From assembly GCA_025618425.1 (NCBI GenBank), contig CM046833.1, forward strand, positions 10,074,327-10,138,326: a DNA stretch of 64,000 nt. The letters run 5' to 3'. The first letter of the stretch is position 1. Each line of letters begins with the position of its first letter. This DNA comes from Heliocidaris tuberculata (Eukaryota > Echinodermata > Echinoidea > Camarodonta > Echinometridae). The notes beneath the pieces were generated by a model. The model searched no databases. It saw only the letters and a list, made by a program, of their open reading frames with translations, and had not been told where the DNA came from. Both the position numbers and the translations under genes were made by a program. This document shows positions 34,206-46,155 of this stretch, in pieces.

Positions 34206-34452
34206 CAGGGGCGGCGCCAGGGTATTTTGATAGGAGGGGCAAGACGACCTAAAGATGACGTCATATTTTTTCTCCATTAAATAACAGGGGTATATAGAGT
34301 TATATGTTTAAGACCTCTCTTTTTAATACTCCTCTTTCTTCTTTCTTCCCTTTTCTTCCCTTTTCTTCCTCCTTTTCTTCTTTTTTTTTTCACTACTTGA
34401 AAAATCATGGGGGGCGGTCGCCCCCTCTGCCCCCCCTGTAGCGCCGCCCCTG
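34206..34452. mobile_element. hAT-like MITE with CAGGGGCGGCGC ends, copy 2, 8-bp duplication
   Basis: The ends are caggggcggcgccaggg and the complement of caggggcggcgctacagg. The exact duplication catgggta lies at 34198-34205 and 34453-34460. The interior is the reverse complement of the copy at 26017-26270, including the pyrimidine-rich stretch and the C/G-run stem. The 8-bp duplication supports the hAT superfamily. Confidence 0.9.
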
Positions 34453-34460
34453 CATGGGTA

Positions 34461-36454
34461 ACATCACCAAGAAGAAAAGGACGCATATAGATCACTGTAC
34501 ACAGGCTTCTTGAATTATGTAATACATCCTAAACATAACACCCCCTAGGCTCAGTTGCATTCAGTTTACAATAGAATAAAAATATTTGGTTTACATCATT
34601 ATTATAAACTAATCACACGATTGCTCAGATTGAATAATTAAACGTAGACTGGGAGTAAATTACATAATGAATGCATAATTTGTTATCAATTAGGTTTAGC
34701 AAATCTAGGGAATATTATTTTTAATAATCAAACTGTCAAATTATAAAAAAAATCAACAGTCGATTGTACAGAGCTAAGAGTTAAAGACAATGTGAGAAAT
34801 GGTAAAGATAGGGTATTATGATTTGACCTTTGTGACGTGGTTTTCAGTTTGTGAACTCGACATAAAGTGAAAACATAACAAAATCAAGGGATTTGGCACC
34901 ATATACCCGTGAAACGCAAATTATATCTACACAAAGTACTATCTGCTACATTAAGTTCAAATTTGACCTTGAATTGACCACTTGTGACCAATGAACGAAT
35001 GAATGATCCCAGAGATAAGTTCTACACATCAAAAATACATTCATACATTCATATATTCATTTATATTAGGCTTATATAATAGTTCAGTATCTAATGTATG
35101 CACCGTCATGTCCACAGGTAACAAATTTGACCTTCATTCGACCTTTAAGACTTTAACATGACTTTGAATTGTAAAAATTGCTTTAAAAATGAATTGTACA
35201 TTACGTCCCTTAAAACCCCTATACACAGGTATCATACACTAATATGTGACATGAAGTTAAAAAGTTGGGTTTCAATATGGCTACCAGGCGCCATTTTGGA
35301 TTTATGCAAACTTTGAATTATTGCTCGAGGTTGCCCTTCAATGAACGAAGCTGATTATTGTTCTAAGATCACATAAGATCCCAAATCAACGAAAAAAAAA
35401 AAAAAAAAAAAAAACGTCAATGGGCAGAACATTTCTAGGTTCCCTATTGACTAAATGGGAGCGTCAAATGGACTATTGGCCGTTCTTCCTCAGACTGTAC
35501 CAGGAGATGCAACCTTATAGAATTAAGCTTTCTACCACTTTTCAGATAGTATTCATCGATTTAAAAATGTTGAAATGATTTAGCTTCCTCAGAAAGTCTA
35601 TGATGTCTAAAGGTCGGTTTAGACTGTAATAAAGGAATGATCGCATTTAAGGCGAATAACACGTTTCACACGGTATGAGGGCTATCTTCCCTATTTATGA
35701 CTATCTAATCATTGATTTGAAAAAAAAATATAATTGCCCATATTTTCAGGAGATAGAAAGAAGAGATTATGGTGTAAAAGAGGCCCCGCACAACAGCGAA
35801 AGAGAGAATGCAGAAAGATATATGTATTTTTTTTTTTTTTTTTTTTTTGCTTTGACCTCTGGCTATTTATTTCCCATCTCTGTATATATAAATTCTACTA
35901 TATATATATATATATATATGATAATATGATTTAGAGTCACAGAGATGGGAAATATAGAGCCAGAGGTCAACGTAAATCAAAGCAAAGCAACAACAAAAAA
36001 ATGGATGGAGAGAAATAGAGAGGAGAGAGAAGGGGGGGGGGTACAAATCTGACAGCCAGGAAGAGCGAACATGTTATTTGCGGATATAAGTTGAAAAAGG
36101 GCATATTGATTCAGAACATACAATGACAGCCACGCCAACCACTGAACCGTTCCGCTCCGGAAATTAAAATCTAAAAAATGTATTACGAAATTATAGACGG
36201 CATTACGGCCCTTAAAATGGGCCTCCCAACCATCTGAGAATCATTCCCTGCCCGTGGGTTCCAAATTGAGGGGACAAAAAGAGCCAGAGGAGACGCTTAT
36301 TCAAACCGAAGAAAACACCCCCAAAATCCTTTGTGTATGTTACATATAAATGTATATGCTTATGCGCCATGCTCCATTTATATCATGTTCTTCTAAAAAA
36401 TGTTTTGCTCATGGAATAACAGAACATGATTTTCTATTGTTACACCAAAATACA
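34461..36454. other. Intergenic DNA, no gene recognised
   Basis: It holds a poly(A) tract at 35393-35414, a T-tract at 35828-35849 and a (TA)n tract at 35900-35919. A ~15-bp word (tttatttcccatctctgt at 35868; acagagatgggaaatatag at 35939) occurs inverted on each side of the (TA)n tract, making an imperfect cruciform-capable structure. Confidence 0.5.
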
Positions 36455-36643
36455 TTTAAAGTGTACCTGTCACCTAAAAATAATTTGTGTACAGCTAGAA
36501 TATATACAATAAACCTCAAAACACACTTTAACTGGGCTTGTATGGGTGAACGGTTAAGGAGTATGAGAAAAAATAAATGATCAGTTAAAACCTCTTCGCG
36601 CGGAACCCAACTCTAAGTTCGGTTCCACACGGGCCCATAGTCC
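36455..36643. repeat. Dispersed repeat, copy 1 of 2
   Basis: It runs from tttaaagtgtacctgtcacc through atttgtgtacag, aaacctcaaa and ggttaaggagtatgag to ggaaccc...gttcggttccacacgggccc. The same order occurs, inverted, at 62309-62491. It ends in a hairpin-capable ggaac/gttcc word pair. Confidence 0.65.
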
Positions 36644-36719
36644 TTACGAGTGTGTGTGTGTGTGTGTGTGTGTCTGTAATTGGGTTTTTACAGACGCGTA
36701 TCAATCAGATATGATTATT

Positions 36720-36837
36720 TACGTTTGGGGACCGACCTTCACGTCACCATCCGAAAGACGTGACTCAGTCTCGAACCTGGCTGGATGGCTGGATTACAGG
36801 CGCACGCCACATAGCCCAGGGTATGAGTGCGTCGCCT
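36720..36837 (-). repeat. SINE-like fragment with 7SL/Alu-like and box-B-like words
   Basis: On the minus strand the order is ggctatgtggcgtgcgcc, tgtaatccagcc, then ccaggttcgagactgag. The first part resembles the 5' domain of 7SL RNA (ggtggcgcgtgcctgta(g/a)tccc). The ggttcgaga word fits a pol III B box. No poly(A) tail or target duplication was identified. Chance similarity cannot be excluded. Confidence 0.4.
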
Positions 36838-37079
36838 AGTCTCCTCACAAGTCGATGTAATTTATATTAAGAGTGTGTTTTAGATTGCAATATCTCCTTA
36901 AAGAATCAAGATTTGAAGCTCATATTTTAGTAAAGCGAAATTGAACGTCTAACATACAGAGTGAACTATTTTCTGGTAATTGGTACACTTTAACTTTCTA
37001 TAATAATACTAACCGTTATACATGTATTAAAGGTGCCAACCCACTTAAGGCGGGTCTTGGGAGCACCGAAAGATTTACT

Positions 37080-37111
<32 letters not shown>

Positions 37112-37494
37112 CGTACATGCACTGTCACCTGGTATGAAATATATTGGACTCATATTTTTACAACTTTTAATATTTCTGCAATTTTTTCCTTTATTCAAAA
37201 AAGAAGTTAGGTAAGGTATCGACTGCATTTTCATAGAGTATATTTTTAATGAAAATACCTATAGAAAAACACATTATAATGGTTCTTGTAGGCTTATCCT
37301 TAATATATTGATATATAATTATTTTATCTATGATAATCATATTTCCATAAATTATGAAGACGAAATTTTACAAACAACAATCGTATTATTTGTACTTCTT
37401 TTGTTTGGGACAGATGTCAACTGGTTTCTTTTATTATAGCACCCTGCCGGAATATTGATTTGTCCTTATACCAGTTCTGTAGTCGAGTCCATCC

Positions 37495-37566
37495 CATCCG
37501 AGTCCGAGTCCGAGGAGTCCGAGTCCGAGTCTGAGGAGTCCGAGTCCGAGTCCGAGTCCGAGTCCC
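37495..37566. repeat. (GAGTCC)n minisatellite, array 1
   Basis: About twelve GAGTCC/GAGTCT hexamers with gag insertions. The frame through it would give Ser-Glu repeats without other gene features, so it is not annotated as coding. Confidence 0.9.
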
Positions 37567-38907
37567 GATGGGAACATCTTAAATTGCAATTTTGTTTCAC
37601 GTCACATTATTTATATAATGTTGAATGCCTTACTGTGAACTCTCTATAACATAAATAGTTTCTGCTTCATTGAAAACTTACATTTGTCAGATAATTTAAT
37701 TTATTGTGACTTTTCTTAGTACGAATGCGGACAACTATAAAGGCTTCCTCACAAATGAGTGATTTGTCGCCGTGACATGTCGCTTGGTGCCTAAGAAGAT
37801 TAAGTGCCGTAAGTTTTCCAGCTATTAACACTAAAAATTCTGACAGAAGGTAAGAAAATTGAATTGGAAATGTTGAGATAAATGCCTATGGTTAGATTTT
37901 CGGTGATGGTTTGGTGTACTGGTGGAATTTCAGAAGTTATATTGACCAAATTACTAAACAAGTGAACATGCACTCCTTTTGTGCCCAGGTACATGTCTCG
38001 TTGACAAATGGCTCATAATTATGTGAACAAGCCTTATCAGGCCAAGTATTTTGCTTGTATCCACAGTTATTACAGAGAGTTGACTGTATTGTTTCTGTGG
38101 ATACCTCAATGAAGAAAAGATATGAAAATTAATCTTTGTTCAGTTCAAAGGCCTGTATTTTTTTTTCACAAAATTCTATCAACATATCAATTATAAGTAA
38201 ACAGAACACAAAAATAATAGATTGAATGCCATTAAAGCCAGATAATAGATAAAAAAGTTTCCAACTGACATGGAAAAAAAAAGGAAAAACAATATTTCAC
38301 CAATAACACCAATCATGCCAATAGTTCAATCTTATTAAATAGCTGATTAAAGTAATAAAAAAAGTGAATCTTAAAAACCCTAATAAAACCCTTGTATATA
38401 TATATATATATATATATCAGCCATAGCTGATACATGTATAGTTTTATAGTTCATCAGTTCATTAAACTGGCTTAGTGGCTTGTAATACAAGTGCAACATT
38501 AACATTCATTTTGGAAACTAACTACATGACTAAGTGACTCAAGTAAAACGAAAGTAATTGTTAAATCGTAATACACTGCCAAAAATTATAATTGCTGACT
38601 TTGACTTTTTGCCACAGGAACACAGGCTGCAAGTAAAAAGATAGAAGATCAAAACTGTAGTTCATAATACTGGCTTGAAATACAAGTGGAATAGCAATCT
38701 GTTTGAGACTGCCCATATGATATCCCAGGCTGGGGTCTACGGGGAAACGTAGAATAATCCATCTCCAAATGGTTAATACTAATTTTAATACTTGTCTGTG
38801 TCATACGTGTATAACGAGTGTATACGAGCATAAAACAATGAATCCTAACGTCTATTTGGGCATATTCTTGTACGGTTACGGCGATCGATGCTAAGTTCAT
38901 GTTCAAA

Positions 38908-39051
38908 GTACGAGTCGAGTCCGAGTCCGAGACCGAGTCCTTGTGGCTCGAGTCCGAGTCTGAGACCGAGTCCTTGTGGCTCGAGTCCGAGTCCGAGTCC
39001 GAGTCCGAGTCCGAGTCCGAGTCCGAGTCCGAGTCCGAGTCCAAGACCCGA
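38908..39051. repeat. (GAGTCC)n minisatellite, array 2, with 33-bp higher-order unit
   Basis: Hexamers in the same orientation as at 37495. The first part is a 33-bp higher-order repeat (cgagtccgag..., then accgagtccttgtggct) present twice, followed by about ten uniform hexamers. The two arrays are 1.4 kb apart. Confidence 0.9.
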
Positions 39052-39420
39052 GAAATAGGGACTTGAGTCCTACAACACTGCCTTATACCTGTTGGCAAAT
39101 ATATTACAATTTAGTAACATTGAATGTAGGCGTTTTTGATGTCCACAATAATGGAATTTTTTTCTTGGCCAAGAGGTATGAACAATTACCCAAGGAGAGT
39201 TCAGCAAGAGCTAAGTTGACATCTACTCTTTAAGCGATATTACAGGAAAATGAAGAATAAAAGAGGTAGCACCATTAAAGGAAAGAAAAGACGAACAAAC
39301 CAAAACAAAAACAAATGATTAAAATATATATATATATATTAAGGATCAGTTACCTCACCATTGGTCGTTTGCATTATCGAGCACATCCTTTCTTCTACAC
39401 TGCAATAACTACATACTAGC
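39052..39420. other. Intergenic DNA, no gene recognised
   Basis: AT-rich with a short (TA)n at 39325-39340. Confidence 0.4.
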
Positions 39421-39640
39421 AGGGGGGGGGGGGCAGGGGGGCGATTGCCTCACTTTTTCAAGTACCCCCAAAGTGCCCCTTTTCATAGCTGATAAGTGCC
39501 TTTTTCTTCGTATAGTGCCCCCTTTTCCTTCTAATCAGTGTCCTTTTTACCTTCTAATGAGTGCCCCTTTTAACCTCAGAAATAAGTGCCCCTTTTGTTT
39601 TCTGATAAATGCGACATCGGTAGATACTGGTATATATAAA

Positions 39641-39690
<50 letters not shown>

Positions 39691-40326
39691 GTATGTATAA
39701 AGTCCACAAAGGAGCCTTATACATATAGCTTCAAATAATCAGAGAGGCTTCATAAACAATACATTCTCCTACTGATATCAGCACAATAGTGAGGCAGTGG
39801 AGCAGGGGGTAGGAGGGGCCCTAATGTCCTTAATTATACAAGAATGAGCAGTGCTCCTAAATTATAAAAGGAACGAGGACAACTTCTTTTCTAAAATTTT
39901 TCCAAAGCTCACTCGCTACGCTCGCTCGCATTTACTATTATCTTCTTATCATATTAGGAAAATATAATTCAACACCCGTTGTCTTCAGCGTTAGAAATAG
40001 ATCTTAAAGTTTTTGCTCGCTTGCTTCGCTCGCTCGCAAATGAATAATAAGGCTATTACACTCAAGTGCAAAGTAGTTTTTTTATCTAGAACCATGTTAA
40101 GATACAAACAAAGCGTGTCGAAAATGATCCTCGGTTGTGTATTGATCAGAATGTACCGGTATACTAATGTTTCGAAGTGGTATTTTCCGCCTTGTTTCCA
40201 CTCTTTGTAGTGCTGCTTTTTGTTGGTGTGCCCCCCCCCCCCCACTTGATTGAATTGAGTGCGAAATGATATCGTTACGATAGGCTGTCTTGGCCCCCCC
40301 CCATCCGAAAAACGGATCGACGCCCC
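39421..40326. mobile_element. Candidate hAT-like non-autonomous element, 0.9 kb
   Basis: The left end begins caggggggg and the right end is the complement of caggggcgtcgatccg. The flanks catactag (39413-39420) and aatactag (40327-40334) agree in seven of eight bases. The interior contains a long (TA)n tract (39640-39688), degenerate ctcgctcgca words and no coding sequence. The short terminal similarity makes this tentative. Confidence 0.4.
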
Positions 40327-41062
40327 TGAATACTAGTAGAATATCAATTGCCTCACAACCTTTAGAATTGCCATAATTATTGCTCCCTCACATTCCACGT
40401 TCCCAGTATTAGAGTAAAAGATCCGAAGGTTATATTTATTCGAGCAAGAAACGGCAGCTCTCCTTGACCTTAACCGACAGATCAAGGACGCCGGAACCAA
40501 TGCAGTATTCTTGGAGGGACTTAGATGAGATGAAGTCCTCCAATGACGCAATATGATAGATTAAAGGACTCTGTGACGTCATAAAAGTGACCTACGGAAA
40601 AATAAGACAGTATGTTTGTACTGAGTGATTATTGTCATGATTGTTAAAAACCTTTAGGTGTAACGTTAACCAGAATGATGGTACATTAGTGGCGAAATCA
40701 GGATAAACAATAGGCAACAATAAACAATTTGAATAAACATGTGTATTTCAAATGCGTCAAATGATTACAAATGAATTGTCATTATCATTATAATTACAAT
40801 TATAATTATGAATGAAACTTTAATTATTATCATTCGTATTACTTCAATAACATTATTATCAATACCAGCCTCGTCATCATTATCATTATAACTATCATTA
40901 TTGTTATTGATTTTGTTAGTTTCAGTATTAGTATCATTATTGATAATATCATCATTATCATTATTATTGATATATATATCACACACCATTATCTATCATC
41001 ATCATTATTATCATTAACGTATTACTAGTCTTGATAATGACCTGCATTAAGGAATGACTCAC
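40327..41062. other. Downstream of the transporter exons; terminal exon not located
   Basis: The transporter's last exon or exons should lie here or at lower coordinates. A weak possibility is an acceptor near 40573 (gacgtcacag, minus strand), but the following ~16 codons do not look like a transporter C-terminus. Mixed (AT)-trinucleotide tracts occupy 40775-41020. Confidence 0.4.
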
Positions 41063-44000
41063 CTATTAGTGCGCCTCCCAGAGGCTCAGCTACTCCGGGA
41101 ACGAACGCACCAAGACCTAATGCCGAATTGAATCTTTCGATGGAAACAGTGTTCTTAATGAATGCCATCACCAGTGTAATGAGAGCACCCAAGCACAATC
41201 CATTTATGGCGCCGAGCAGGTAGAGACTCCACAGATCCGTTGCTAAGACATTGCAGATGAAGGCTACGCCTGATACAGCATTGAGGAAGCAGATAAGCAG
41301 ATCATCGCCTATGATCTTTAGAGATGATAGGAACCCGACGGCCAGGCGTCCCATGGCGTTTAAAATCCCACCGACAACTGCAATATAAATCGCATGTTGA
41401 GGGGCAATCCCTTTTGCCTCAGCATTTGGAATGACGAATACGACCCAAGCATTGTTAATGATGATATACGTCACTAACAACATGAACCCGGCAGTGACAA
41501 CTGGGTAGTCACGAAGGAGATACAGATCAAAGAATTTGGCGAGTTTCCTCCAGAAACTCTCCTGGTTTTCTTCATGGGCGTGAGGAGCAGTGGTCCATAA
41601 AGCACGTGTATGCGAAGAGTCTTGTAGAGATTCTTTTAAAGGTAATAGCATCGTATTTTCGACATCTTCCAAATGCGAATCGTCAGCACCTTGTGGTGAC
41701 TTTGACAAATGACTGATAGGACGGAGTAGGGTGCCAACAATTACCATCTTCAAGGAAAACCCCCCGAGAAGCAAACTCGCTCCTCGCCATCCGTAAGTGC
41801 GATTCAACACGTCGGTTAGGACGGGTATTACTATCATACCAATTCCTGCCCCTGCGTAGATGATACTGTTGACTATTTCAAATGAATCAGGGAAATATGT
41901 GGAAGGACTTGTGTGTGCTGGCATAAAGATGATTACACTCCCAAGACCTGCATGAGGCAAATATGGCATTCCTGAATTGCGCTATACGGATCCTTTATAT
42001 AACTTGACATGATTGTATTTATCTACGAAAAACAGTTGACATTACATGACAATCTTCACAATGTTTGTAACAATGTGAAAAAAAAAAAATCGATCCAAAA
42101 AAAAAAACACAAATGCTAATCATGTCGGCCCCCACGTGAAAACCTGTTTTATTCTTCTTATTTCTTTTCATTTGTTTATTTTTGTTTACCTGAGATTTAA
42201 ACAAAAAACACAAAACAAAAACACAACAACAAACAAACAAAAATAAAACACACCACTAAACTTGTGATAATCCTGCTTTCCTGACCTGTTTTTTTAAATA
42301 GTTCCCAACCTTACCCTCTTTCAAAATCTGAATCCGCACATTTTCATTTTTTTTACGTACCGGCTCCAGTGAAACACAAAGCCAGTTGTGCAGAAGACGT
42401 AGTGAAGGAAACAGCTGAGTAGGAAATTCCTACAATCAGGCTTCCTGTCATAATCAGTTGACGATGAGAGAATCGTTTCAGAAGAGGTATATTTACGAAT
42501 GCTGTAAGTAGGAAATGATAGGGGGAAACGTTAACAATCAATTGTATCCTAAGGCTTGTGATCTCCTCTCCCCGATGAACTGCATTACATTTAGAGGCAC
42601 AGCTAATTCAAGTATTTTAGAGTCGATCATTTGCTAAAGTTTGGGACCACTCACACAAAACTTGTAGAAAAATACGATTGACAATAATGATAACAACAAC
42701 AACAACAACAACAATAATAATAATTATTATAATAGTAATGATAATGATGATGATGATAATAATAATGATAATAATGATAATAATGACAATAATGATAATA
42801 ATAACAGTAATGATGATGATGACAAAAGTAGTAATAATGTCTTTGTTATATCAGAAGTATCCCAGAATAAAATTGCCAGCCGGAGTTTACTCAATCATCA
42901 ACTGGTTTAACTGGAAATATGGCCATTGTTTAATGGACAGTTACACCAGTTGGATCAAAAATAGTTCAACTGGTTTTACTACTTTTTTTCAACTGGAATC
43001 GAATTGATATAACTGGTTTCCAGTTGATTTTAACTGGTCCAGTTAAAATCAACTGGAAACCAGTTAAATTTTCTTACTGGTCTAAATGGTTTTTCCTTCT
43101 GGGATTGATGGCATCCATCCGTACATGCTTTTCCTATAGCAGCAGCATTTTGAAAATCACATGTAAAAACTCAGTTGTGGATCACAAGCAAATGAATTTT
43201 AAAAACCCAATGAATGAGAAGACCTTTTTAATATGTTTCTTTTAATAATGAGGGTAAGGTTTATGTCCTTATCGTAAAATAAAGGATGGTAAATGTTGGG
43301 GTAAAGAAAGGTGATATAAATTAAAGTAAAGTAAGTGCCAATTTCCATTGTCATCAAATGAAAATATAAGGTAGAAAGGTCACATAAGGCAGACAAAATA
43401 TCAATATCATGGCAGTTTCCCACCTCAGGAGGGGCACGTGTTTTATAAACTTTCGATTGAATGTTTGCCATCACACAATGGAATTTCAGGTATCATATCT
43501 CTTAAAGCTGGTACATGTATTTCAATTTGGTCACTTTGCATGTGATCACTAACGTTCTCACGGTTTCACCCAAATCCGGCACAACTGAGTTTTTACATGT
43601 CATTTTCAAAAAAACTGCCGCTCGGTTAAGCATGTACAAATGAATGCCATGAAGGTATCATTTTAAAGAAAAATAGATAATAATTGTCATAGAGCACGTA
43701 GCGTGATCACAGTAACCCTTCGTTTTAGTGTTTCATTTTTTTTTCTGGGACGCACTGTATAGTGATTACAACTTTCAAAAATTCCTAACTTTCTTACTGC
43801 CTGTCCGATTTCGTTCAAACTTTCACCAGTCTGCTACTCTGATTTTTCCTCTTTCTTTCAGAGCAATTTACTGTTAGGGTTAGATTTTCCTTAAACACGA
43901 TAAAAACTACTTTCGAAAAATAAACTCAAGGGCAATTTCAAAGGCCTATTATACTGCCCATAGAAATCAGGTTCAGATTACGTAATACGCCATTGTAATG

Positions 44001-44539
44001 TTCGCACATTCCTAAAGGTGACAGACAGGGCTATTGAAATTGCCTTGAGTTGCTTTTTCGAAAATAGTTTTTATCGTGTTCTTATATTAAATGACAAACA
44101 CAAAAATAATAGCAGCTACCTATATATTTTGCACAAGTAAGTTCTTACGAAAGGGGTTGCTCACGCATGGCTCCGACAAAATATAACCATTCGACTATCA
44201 TCCTGGCTTTAGCCCTGCTGCCCTAAATACACTGAATGAATCCAAGGGTGAATTTACTTTACCTAGGTGGAGAGTGACAAAATAATGTGGATTGATGTCT
44301 TGCCGCATTTTTGTTTTGTTTTGTTTTTTATATTTACATATAGTCCAGTTCAACTCACCGAATACCCAAGGTAATCCATGGTTCACTCCGATCATCATCC
44401 CGTAGAAAGACATCGAAATATCGATGTCTACCCTCAAATCATTGATTAGGACGCTGCAAGATTTCATTACCCCAAATTCCAACACCAAAATGTAGAAAAG
44501 ACCTGCAACCATTAGGCAGTGGTGTAAATTCCGCGACAT
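41063..44539 (-). CDS. Monocarboxylate-transporter-like MFS protein, three exons, C-terminus missing
   Basis: Minus-strand exons: 44539-44359 (donor G|gtgagt), 42501-42361 (acceptor ttacag, donor G|gtacgt) and 41947-41063 (acceptor catgcag, donor G|gtgagt). All introns are phase 1 and the joined frame is open for 402 residues. Exon 1 carries TM1 and the start of TM2 (MVAGLFYILVLEFGV). Exon 2 gives FVNIPLLKRFSHRQLIMTG. Exon 3 opens with AGLGSVIIFMPAHT, then STYFPD...AGAGIGM and NRTYGWRGASLLLGG, a long central loop and the second transmembrane bundle. The YGWRGA and G-rich motifs and the layout match SLC16-type proton-linked carboxylate carriers of the plasma membrane. The usual DGG[WY]GW motif before TM1 and the arginine after the YF motif are absent, so substrate cannot be predicted. 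A further 5' exon is possible because the ATG lies just after an acceptor-like tttttacag. The 3' exon was not found. Confidence 0.75.
42859..43105. mobile_element. AACTGG-rich MITE with 55-bp palindrome, in intron 1 of the transporter gene
   Basis: The words atcccagaa (42859) and ttctgggat (43097) bound the segment. Inside, aactgg/ccagtt recurs more than ten times. Bases 43011-43037 and 43039-43065 are exact reverse complements around a single t. It lies within the first transporter intron. The trinucleotide tracts just upstream (42690-42840) are not part of it. Confidence 0.65.
43894..44080. mobile_element. 187-bp MITE with ~50-bp inverted ends, copy 2
   Basis: Same length and ends as the copy at 23514-23700 (aacacgataaaa...tttatcgtgtt), with the internal words caagggcaatttcaaaggcc and tgttcgcacatt. 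It is flanked by ctta on both sides (43890-43893 and 44081-44084), supporting a 4-bp target duplication. It lies in intron 1 of the transporter gene. Confidence 0.85.
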
Positions 44540-45205
44540 CTTGCTGTAAAAAACGCAGGTTCAATTTATAATGACAAAATAAGAAAAATAATAAATAAAT
44601 AAAAAAATATGATCACGTCATTTTCCCACAAACAATGGAGAAAACAAGCACCATCATGAAAAAAATGTCATGGATTGTTGCTATGAGTTTTATGATTACG
44701 AAATGAGGCTGAAATATGGCCATGAATTCATGCATATTCCCCTGGCTGGCACTCTTGTTTACGTTGTTTACTAGTTGTGTTTAAGTGTTTGAAAAATATG
44801 TCAGAAAGATATAATAGATCGCAGATAATTGGTCATCAATATAACTTTAAACTAACAACCACCTGGTGTTTACCAACACTCTATCACATCCTAACCAACA
44901 TTCATCGTATTGGTCTTATGTTGCAATTGAGAGCTCCAATCCTTCAAACTTAACTCATAGACTACGGGAACCGGGTGGCTCCTATATTATGAGAGTTTAA
45001 GAATTCAGTAGTCAACGTGTTAAATGTAATATTAAATGTTTCCTTTCTTCCTCACTTTCATACAATAAATCTGAAATGAAATCTCCATCACAACCGCATG
45101 CACTCAAATTCTCTCCTTGCTTTCCAATTGTAAATAATAGGCCGAAAGTCGTCGGTGGTGTTAGATATTCTATGTAAAAGTTATCTCGAAACGGGGTAAC
45201 CTCAC
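44540..45205. other. 5' flank of the transporter gene, no gene recognised
   Basis: The stretch should contain the promoter and perhaps a 5' exon of the minus-strand transporter; no specific element could be identified. Confidence 0.4.
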
Positions 45206-46026
45206 TAGTCATAAGGACCGCTATTCATAAGGACCAGTGGTTCATAAGGACCGCTATTCATAACGTGTAATTTCCTATACCTGAAGGGTCGCTATTCATA
45301 AAGTAAAAAGAGGGTCACTATTCATAAACTCATAAGGAGTAACTCAGGGTAATTTGAAAGTCCCAACTGTGGGAGGGCATACTCCATCCCAACGTCTATA
45401 GCCATAAACAGGGGCACACTGTTAGAACGGTAGATGCCGATAAATTATTGTACGTTACTAACATCACGTAGTATATTGCTACGAGGGCTTGATATCCCAC
45501 CCCAAAATAAAAACAAAACAAATTTCTCACGGCAATTTCCAAGCCGGACAACTACCCCCCCCCCACAACTAATTTCAAGGACAACTGCCCCCTACGACAA
45601 CCCCCCCCCCCTCCACGCTCAATTTCCCCCTACCCCAAATGGACGATTGTCGGAACTTGAGATATAAAAACGACCCTCTTCTTCGATTATGAATAGCGAC
45701 ACTCTTCTTCGATTATGAATAGCGACCCTCTTCTTCAATTATGAATAACGACCCTTTTCTCATATTATGAATATCATCCTTATTATTCGATTATGAATAG
45801 CAACCCTCTTATTAGATTATGAATAGCGACCCTTATGAATAATGACCTTTATGAATAGCGACCCTCTTTCCGCATTATGAATAGGGTCCCATATGATTAA
45901 CGACCCTGATTTGGTATTATGAATAGCGACCCTTATGTCTTATCATGAATGGAGGTCCTTATGAATAATAACCCTTGTGAATAACGACCCTTATGTCTTA
46001 TTATGAATAGCGGTCGTTATGACTAG
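45206..46026. mobile_element. Second foldback element, arms of short tandem units
   Basis: The left arm (45206-45335) repeats ctattcataaggacc-type words. The right arm (45660-46026) is a chain of about sixteen ttatgaatagcgaccct-type units, 16-19 bp or 26 bp long (the longer form adds cttcttcg). The arms are reverse complements at the ends: ctagtcataaggaccgct on the left and the complement of ctagtcataacgaccgct on the right. The ~325-bp centre is GC-poor with three C-runs and no gene. No target duplication was recognised. Confidence 0.7.
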
Positions 46027-46155
46027 CGAGTGGACCCCTCTCTAAACTTACTTATGGTTGATAACAAAAATATGCCAATATTGTTAACTTAGAAAAAGCA
46101 ATTCTTTACCACATAATTAGGGAAACTTTTAAAATTACTCAAAAGAATCCCTTTA

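Noticed and set aside
37455..37649. Ser-Glu-rich open frame
   Set aside because: It is created by the GAGTCC repeat; the flanks of the frame show no gene features.
38649..39098. Asp-Ser-repeat open frame on the minus strand (dentin-phosphoprotein-like composition)
   Set aside because: It is the complement of the second GAGTCC array; Asp-Ser runs follow automatically.
45660..46026. Regular short repeats resembling a CRISPR array
   Set aside because: Units abut without unique spacers, vary from 16 to 26 bp, and are mirrored by an inverted arm at 45206-45335; the DNA is eukaryotic.
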